Of a stretch of DNA of 64,000 bases, positions 59,234-64,000 are shown piece after piece. The first letter of the stretch is position 1. The number at the start of each line of letters is the position of its first letter. Origin of the DNA: Acephala macrosclerotiorum (Eukaryota; Ascomycota; Leotiomycetes; Helotiales; Mollisiaceae); the NCBI GenBank assembly GCA_014904845.1, contig MU119245.1, forward strand, positions 62,001 to 126,000. Reading direction: 5' to 3'. The position numbers and the translations under genes were made by a program. The notes beneath the pieces were generated by a model that saw only the letters and a list, made by a program, of their open reading frames with translations, did not search any database and had not been told where the DNA came from.

Positions 59234-59303
59234 GTGAGCAACTGCTGCTTTAATCTGAGCAGAGGGTGAGCATACTTGAGCGAGCCTGAGCAGAGCCTGA
59301 GCA
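59234..59303. repeat. TGAGC motif cluster, possible hAT subterminal region
   Basis: About six copies of (T/G)TGAGC or CTGAGC within 70 bp, 2.3 kb before a hAT transposase remnant. hAT ends often carry clustered short subterminal motifs bound by the transposase. Direct evidence is only the motif repetition. Confidence 0.4.
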
Positions 59304-59789
59304 CGCTCTTAGTCAGCCAGCGTACTATAATGTGGAACCTATTTTGGCCTCCTATATACCACGGCTATAGTTTCCTTACCGAGTTTGCCCGGGAATCCGT
59401 TTTTGCTCCCTCGTAGGGTTTCTGCTAGAGCAGATTTTGGATCCCTCCTGTCAAATAGTACGTAACCCGTAGTTTAGCCTTACAATTTACCCCGAGTAAT
59501 CCCGATAGAGGACCCTCTCCCAAAGTTCAATATCGCTTCCATCCGCGCAGACATAGCCTGACACTATAGCGAATAAATCCAGATTAGAAATTATCAAAGC
59601 CAACTTTATTAGCAATAAGCTAAATAAATTTCGCGATTCTTTTACTTTGATTTGTAAGAAGCTGCATCGAGTGTTCCACGGACGCGTTAGATTAGATCGA
59701 CGAAGGTAGCACAGACCAACCTTGCCAAAGTGCTCCTCTAACTAGCATATAGATCTCCCGAATCTTTCGTTTGACCTTCTGTTAGCGCT

Positions 59790-60110
59790 GCAAACTTGTC
59801 CGGCTGCTCGTGTGCTCCGTTCTAATAGTAGTCGCAAAATCCTCTTAACCGATTTATCGAGGCTTAGCCTCAGCTCTGCCGTCATCTCTGATGACTTCGA
59901 CTTCGACCCGCGTCTAGTCTCTCTTAAGCGCCGTTCTCAACAACGAATCCGATGAGCTTATCTGGGATAGGGTCTATAGCGCTGTTACTAAGTCTGCGCT
60001 ACCTCCGCACCCTCTATCGTCCTTCCAACAAAGGTCCTAGCTGCGCAACACGAGCCGCTTTGCGAACTCCTTCGAACACCGCAATAACGTGGACGATGGG
60101 ATGGCTCTTC
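59790..60110 (+). pseudogene. FunK1-type (fungal-type) protein kinase N-terminal relic
   Basis: One frame reads ESDELIWDRVYSAVTKSALP, PPHPLSSFQQRS, a TAG at about 60035, LRNTSRFANSFEHRNNVDD. This closely follows the conserved N-terminal signature of fungal-type protein kinases (a DExIWDxVYxAVTE and LRNTSSFANSSEHRKYVDDVL pattern). The stop replaces the usual Trp, a G-to-A change consistent with RIP on the opposite strand. The kinase catalytic core is absent here. Based on remembered family consensus, so moderate confidence. Confidence 0.45.
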
Positions 60111-60622
60111 CCTGGCCGATCTTCATGAGATTTATGCAGCTGCGATATTGCCCTATCCGAAGGTTTACACGGAGGCTCAGGAGAGGGATCATGCACGCCA
60201 TATAAGGGACAATCGTATCAGCGGGACTGAAAAAGGGGAGATCGCCGGTGGCAAGTCTGCTGAAGAAGGCATATATATCTTCCGTATCTCCCCCTCAGAA
60301 AGCTCAATTCATGAAATCAGCATTTTCGCAGGCCTGACTTCTTCTATCCTTATGTCAAATTCTTCCACAATGGCAACAGTCGACTCAAGTCATGTTCAAT
60401 TTTGGCAACCCCCTCTGGACCCAGCATCGTTCAAGCAGCACGCTGCTGCTTCACTGCACTATAGAGCAGATGGAAAACCCAGGCGCAGCGCTTAGATCAA
60501 GCCTGTAATCGCAGCGGCTCTGCGCCAGGGACGTAACTCTGCATTCCAGCACGAAGATGACGCAGCAGGAGCACAAAGTACGATAAAAGAGAATTTCTCG
60601 GAATGAGCCTAGCTAACCTGCT

Positions 60623-61390
60623 GTGTATATCACAGGCCACCATAAAGATCACGCCGACCGCAACGGTAAAGCAGGCGATTCAGCAGAAGACGAATTCCCC
60701 TCTATCAACGAACTCCTAGCATTTTCGAGCAAGGGGAACTCGAAGGGATACCAGAATTCCGAGAAGACTCCGCAGCCTCTCGCATCCGTCTCTACCACGA
60801 GCGGAAGCTATCTCAATCCGAATTAGTCCAAATTAGATAATGGTGTTAGCAATAGCCAAGGCACTCGAGGTATACGCGTTAGATCTCTATTACCACGCAC
60901 AGATAGCAAAGCAGTCTTCTAACGATGCGCAGAGAAGCCAGTAATTCTCGACGAAGACGGGTTAGACACTCCCGAGCCGGAAGCCGTTGCCATTTCCGTC
61001 CCGGTCACCGTCGGCGCTAATCTGCCTTTGGAGCTAAGCATAGGGCCTTGGTAGGATGTCGAAGGCAAGTACTATGTTAGCGGCGATAACCGTCCAATTC
61101 TTCCGCTCAAGGAGGAAGGCTTGCCCTCGATCTCTACGCCTGCCTAAGTCCAGCCTAACCCCTATCACCACTAGTCGCAGGGCCAGGTTAATCGACAGAA
61201 TAATAGTAATAGTGGCAACGGAACCGTAGGAAGCGCGTCGGGCGAGAGCGCGCCCTATACTCTACCTCAATAGTCAGACGAGAACGATAGAAGGTAGAGC
61301 GATAAAAAGACTTCTGAGCTTTAACGAGATATGCTCCTAGCTTTGGAAGAACAAGAGAAGTTGTCGTCGGCTCATTCTTGGGAGGGTTGA
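60623..61390 (+). pseudogene. RIP-degraded ORF: 8 internal TAG/TAA, no internal TGA
   Basis: One frame runs from 60623 to a TGA at 61388-61390, about 255 codons. It is broken by five TAG and three TAA codons and no TGA. Protein-like text surrounds each break: YLNPN stop SKLDNG, IGPW stop DVEGKYY, PYHH stop SQGQVNRQ, TLPQ stop SDENDRR. Every stop is one C-to-T step from CAG or CAA, in a CpA context. A TATCACAG just upstream resembles an acceptor. The product is hydrophilic and Ser/Glu/Asp-rich, and not recognised. It lies within transposon-like debris. Confidence 0.6.
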
Positions 61391-61404
61391 ACCCGATTCT
61401 GGCT

Positions 61405-61424
61405 CACACTGCTAAACCAGTGTG
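61405..61424. repeat. 7-bp perfect hairpin
   Basis: cacactg at 61405-61411 and cagtgtg at 61418-61424 with a 6-nt loop. It could be an element end, a recombination scar or chance. Confidence 0.3.
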
Positions 61425-61620
61425 GCCGCACGTAAACTCGCGCCACCAAGGCGCGCGGACCATTATACGAACTGAGGTGGACTTCAGAGAAAACTCTTCG
61501 CCGAAGCTCGAGAGGCCTTCCTTCCTTCGTCAATTCTTCTTATAGTACAATTAGGTTCTTGCAGTGTCTTATTTGCATTCAACCTGTGACATAGAATACT
61601 AGAAGTCAAGTGAGGCTATT

Positions 61621-61842
61621 TGACCGCAATTGGCGCAGATGGCATTCGACTACTTGTGTATACCAGCCATGTCGTCCGAGTGTAAACGAGTCTTTAGTTC
61701 GCTGGCAAAGCTCACTACGGCAGAGACTTCACGATTAACGGGCGATGGACTATGGCATCAGGAGTGTCTGAAGAACTGGCAGATTAGGGTGAGGCGTAAG
61801 ATGAAATCGGCAGCTGAATTCTTGAGCTACTGCAGCCAGTAG
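61621..61842 (+). mobile_element. hAT-family transposase C-terminal dimerisation fragment
   Basis: Encodes AQMAFDYLCIPAMSSECKRV with FSSLAKLTT and RLTGDGLWHQECLKNWQ. This is the conserved hAT C-terminal dimerisation motif (LAxMAxDxLxIPAxSxExERVFSS, then RNxL, then CLKxW). Only this end is left: no DDE core, and no terminal inverted repeat located with certainty. The element is dead. Nearby TGAGC clusters may be parts of its ends. Confidence 0.75.
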
Positions 61843-62009
61843 AGCTTTATTGCGTCTGTTATTCCAAAGGAGTTAAAAGAGCATAGAAAGATACAGAGCG
61901 ACGTGAATAAAATTGTGCGAGAATAAGGATGACAACAACTGACATTCGATCAGGTCATCACCAGCAATCAGGTACAGTTGAGTATTAAGCACATTTGTAC
62001 TCTACGACA

Positions 62010-64000
62010 CTACCATATTTCGTAATCTTGGCGTTTATACGTCAATCGCAAATACTCTTCGCGCTCATCGTCAAACCTCAGGAGATGCTCTTCGAATAGT
62101 CCAATCCGTCGGAAGCGCATGGGCGCGGATGAACCTCTCTTGGCCTCAAGATTATGAGCCTTAAATTCGAGCTCCCACTTACACTTTGGGGCAGGCAAAT
62201 CTGGGGATAGAACAATCCCTAGAAGGATAACGTCAGCAGTCCCAACTCGTCCCAAGTCCCTTCTTCCCCCCGGTCGATATTCAAACCCAACACTGCGTCT
62301 CATGTAGCAAAGTGGAGCCAGATAAAACGGCGAATCTCCACCAGCAACAAGAGCTGTTCGAAAATGCTCGAGGGGTAGATGGACGTCAAAGCTAATGTAA
62401 AGCGGGTTGGCATCATGTCTCTTCAGTCTCTCGAAATCCCGCAGAACGTCATCATGCACGAGACCTGCTCTTCTTATGAGACTGGTAACCTTCAACATGA
62501 CTTTGACTCCTTTATCGTAAGGCGGATAGGACATGCCAATGTCCATTGGAATTATATCGCAGTCTTTGTGGTAACCTTTGGATTGAGCGAACGATACTGC
62601 GCCACCTCGAGAACACCAACTCCAGCTCGGGATTTGCGACAACAACTCGTAGCGATGACCAGCATTGGTTTCAACATTTTCCGGCCGCCAGAGGAGGTTT
62701 GCCCAAAGATCGTAGTCCCAGTGCCCCAAAAAGTATTGCAGCGGCCCATTGCGACCAATATAATCGTCGGCGGCACCTACTGACAGAATAGTATTAAGGC
62801 TATCCCCAGCTCGCTGTGTGTCGCCCACCAAGCCAGCCAATGCAGGAAGTCTGTCCTTCTCAAATGTGAAAGATCTTCTGGAGTATTGTTCTACCAGCCA
62901 GCGCCACTGGTGTTCTAGGTCTTTTAGTCCACTACCTTGCGACAAGTATTTGTGCCACGGCAATTTGAGTTTCAACGGTAAGCTATAGTTCTCAGCATGG
63001 CGCTGAGTCTTGCATTCGAAGTAGATTTGTTGTTGCCCGAAGTAAATGGACCGATGGGAGAGGAGCCTTTCTTGAAAGGTCCAACCCCGCTCATTCCACG
63101 TCGAGCGTTCTACATCAGAGACAAATTCAGCAGGATATGTTTCAGAACCCATGAAAGAAACAGAGTACTCCCCCGAAATTCGGGGGTGCTTTTGACTTCG
63201 GAATGGCAGGCTGACGGACCGAGCTGGTGGATGTCGGCGAAGAAAGCCATCATTCGTGGACTTGGACGATGCAGCGATGATAGTAACATAAGCTTGGCGG
63301 TAGATGTCGCCCATGATAGCAGCCTCATGGGCCCAATCTTCTTCGTTGTCTTGTATGATGCATAGGGAATCGATCCATATGTAATTGATACCGAGACATC
63401 TGCACACGGAAAAGGCGTCTCGAAAAGTCTGAGGGATCTCTTCCCAACTTAAACCATTCATCCTAGAGGACAATGTTCTGCTTGTGGTTGTCATCCGGAG
63501 GCTAGATGGAGGCCCCCAGCAATAGCTGAGAGCGGCGTACTTTACTAGGAGCTCCATAGACTCTATCCCGACCAGAAGAGGTTGTGGCCTACGATCAAGG
63601 TCACCTAGGTGCAGTAATCTCTTAGGCCGGCTCAATCGGTCTCGAGATACAGCCCCGCTACATATTTCGTGGCTCTGCTCACACCTTTGTATCCACTGAT
63701 TTATCGTAGAAATATTCTTTGGTGAAAGCGTTGTAGGATCGATTGATCTCCCTCGAATACGTAGATAGTGACCTACGATTGAATCTACAGTAACAAGATT
63801 TGAGATTAGACTGTACATTGGGGATTTTTTTAAGTGACTCACCTTCTTCACACAGCAATCTGAAAGTGAGAAGGACGGGTTCTCCTGAGCTTGACACAAT
63901 AGCCTCCAGGGCGTGGAGTATGACCGGCCATTCTCCAAGGTTGAAGGTCTGAGATCCTGGCTCTGAAGCGCAGTTGTAGCGAAAAGAGATATGGACATCA
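62010..64000 (-). CDS. HET-domain protein (5' partial at window end)
   Basis: Two exons on the minus strand: exon 1 runs from the window end to 63843, and exon 2 is 63784-62010. The 58-bp intron fits only if exon 1 is read in the frame giving PVILHALEAIVSSSGEPVLL and LCEED, then SIVGHYLRIRG. The longer uninterrupted frame to 63998 is therefore probably not the true protein. The HET domain has all three blocks: KYAALSYCWGPPSS, INYIWIDSLCIIQDNEEDW with DIYRQAYVTIIAASS, and STWNERGWTFQERLLSHRSI. Long C-terminal region of unknown fold. Role: non-self recognition leading to cell death, by family. The 5' end lies outside the window. Confidence 0.9.
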   Translation of the reverse strand, partial: MSISLFATTALQSQDLRPSTLENGRSYSTPWRLLCQAQENPSFSLSDCCVKKVSHLKKSPMYSLISNLVTVDSIVGHYLRIRGRSIDPTTLSPKNISTINQWIQRCEQSHEICSGAVSRDRLSRPKRLLHLGDLDRRPQPLLVGIESMELLVKYAALSYCWGPPSSLRMTTTSRTLSSRMNGLSWEEIPQTFRDAFSVCRCLGINYIWIDSLCIIQDNEEDWAHEAAIMGDIYRQAYVTIIAASSKSTNDGFLRRHPPARSVSLPFRSQKHPRISGEYSVSFMGSETYPAEFVSDVERSTWNERGWTFQERLLSHRSIYFGQQQIYFECKTQRHAENYSLPLKLKLPWHKYLSQGSGLKDLEHQWRWLVEQYSRRSFTFEKDRLPALAGLVGDTQRAGDSLNTILSVGAADDYIGRNGPLQYFLGHWDYDLWANLLWRPENVETNAGHRYELLSQIPSWSWCSRGGAVSFAQSKGYHKDCDIIPMDIGMSYPPYDKGVKVMLKVTSLIRRAGLVHDDVLRDFERLKRHDANPLYISFDVHLPLEHFRTALVAGGDSPFYLAPLCYMRRSVGFEYRPGGRRDLGRVGTADVILLGIVLSPDLPAPKCKWELEFKAHNLEAKRGSSAPMRFRRIGLFEEHLLRFDDEREEYLRLTYKRQDYEIW

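Noticed and set aside
63783..63998. Uninterrupted 5' extension of the second HET ORF
   Set aside because: A phased 58-bp intron with exon 1 in another frame gives a much better HET N-terminal region.

Overview
This window looks like nuclear DNA of a filamentous ascomycete (Pezizomycotina, plausibly Leotiomycetes). The reasons are many short GT-AG introns of about 47-83 bp with CTRAY-type branch sites, HET-domain, NACHT, 2EXR and ankyrin genes, and C-to-T nonsense decay of the kind left by repeat-induced point mutation (RIP). The assignment is an inference from gene content, not from a marker gene. Exon joins were worked out by eye from splice sites and reading phase. There are two clearly conserved cellular anchors: a reticulon-like gene (about 12-13.2 kb) and MCM3 (54.9-57.7 kb). 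Most of the rest is accessory.

Layout. 0-3.1 kb: 3' part of a NACHT-type NLR-like gene carrying a ZZ zinc finger. 3.6-5.7 kb: two tandem paralogous small secreted cysteine-rich proteins. 6.6-6.9 kb: a small membrane protein with a PLDc_N-like segment. 8.5-10.6 kb: decayed STAND-type remnants. 12-13.2 kb: reticulon. 14.8-16.6 kb: GMC oxidoreductase. 17-21.2 kb: decayed ankyrin, ubiquitin-like and C2H2 genes. 21.2-28.1 kb: a redox group (a GST lacking a visible N-terminus, a 2OG-Fe(II) oxygenase, an FAD monooxygenase and a medium-chain reductase) without a biosynthetic backbone enzyme. 28.7-30.7 kb: a 2EXR-domain protein. 31.5-33.1 kb: three tandem copies of a tiny cysteine-patterned protein, one of them broken.

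33.6-54.5 kb is the most interesting stretch. It holds a HET protein, a DUF2235 hydrolase, a macrodomain protein ending in two identical-spacing C3H knuckles, a broken regulator-like gene with C2H2 debris, and a coiled-coil protein divergently paired with an HSPA12-like Hsp70. It ends with a 1765-residue Hsp90-type ATPase (sacsin/NO VEIN-like) carrying a C-terminal DUF3883 domain. These are domain classes linked to heterokaryon incompatibility or NLR-like immunity and to chaperone-assisted signalling. That they act together is inferred only from proximity and domain types.

After MCM3, 58-62 kb is a graveyard: a frameshifted I9-type inhibitor-like gene, a FunK1-like relic, a long ORF broken only by TAG/TAA codons, and a hAT transposase C-terminal fragment. 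A second HET gene (62.0 kb to the window end, minus strand) runs off the edge.
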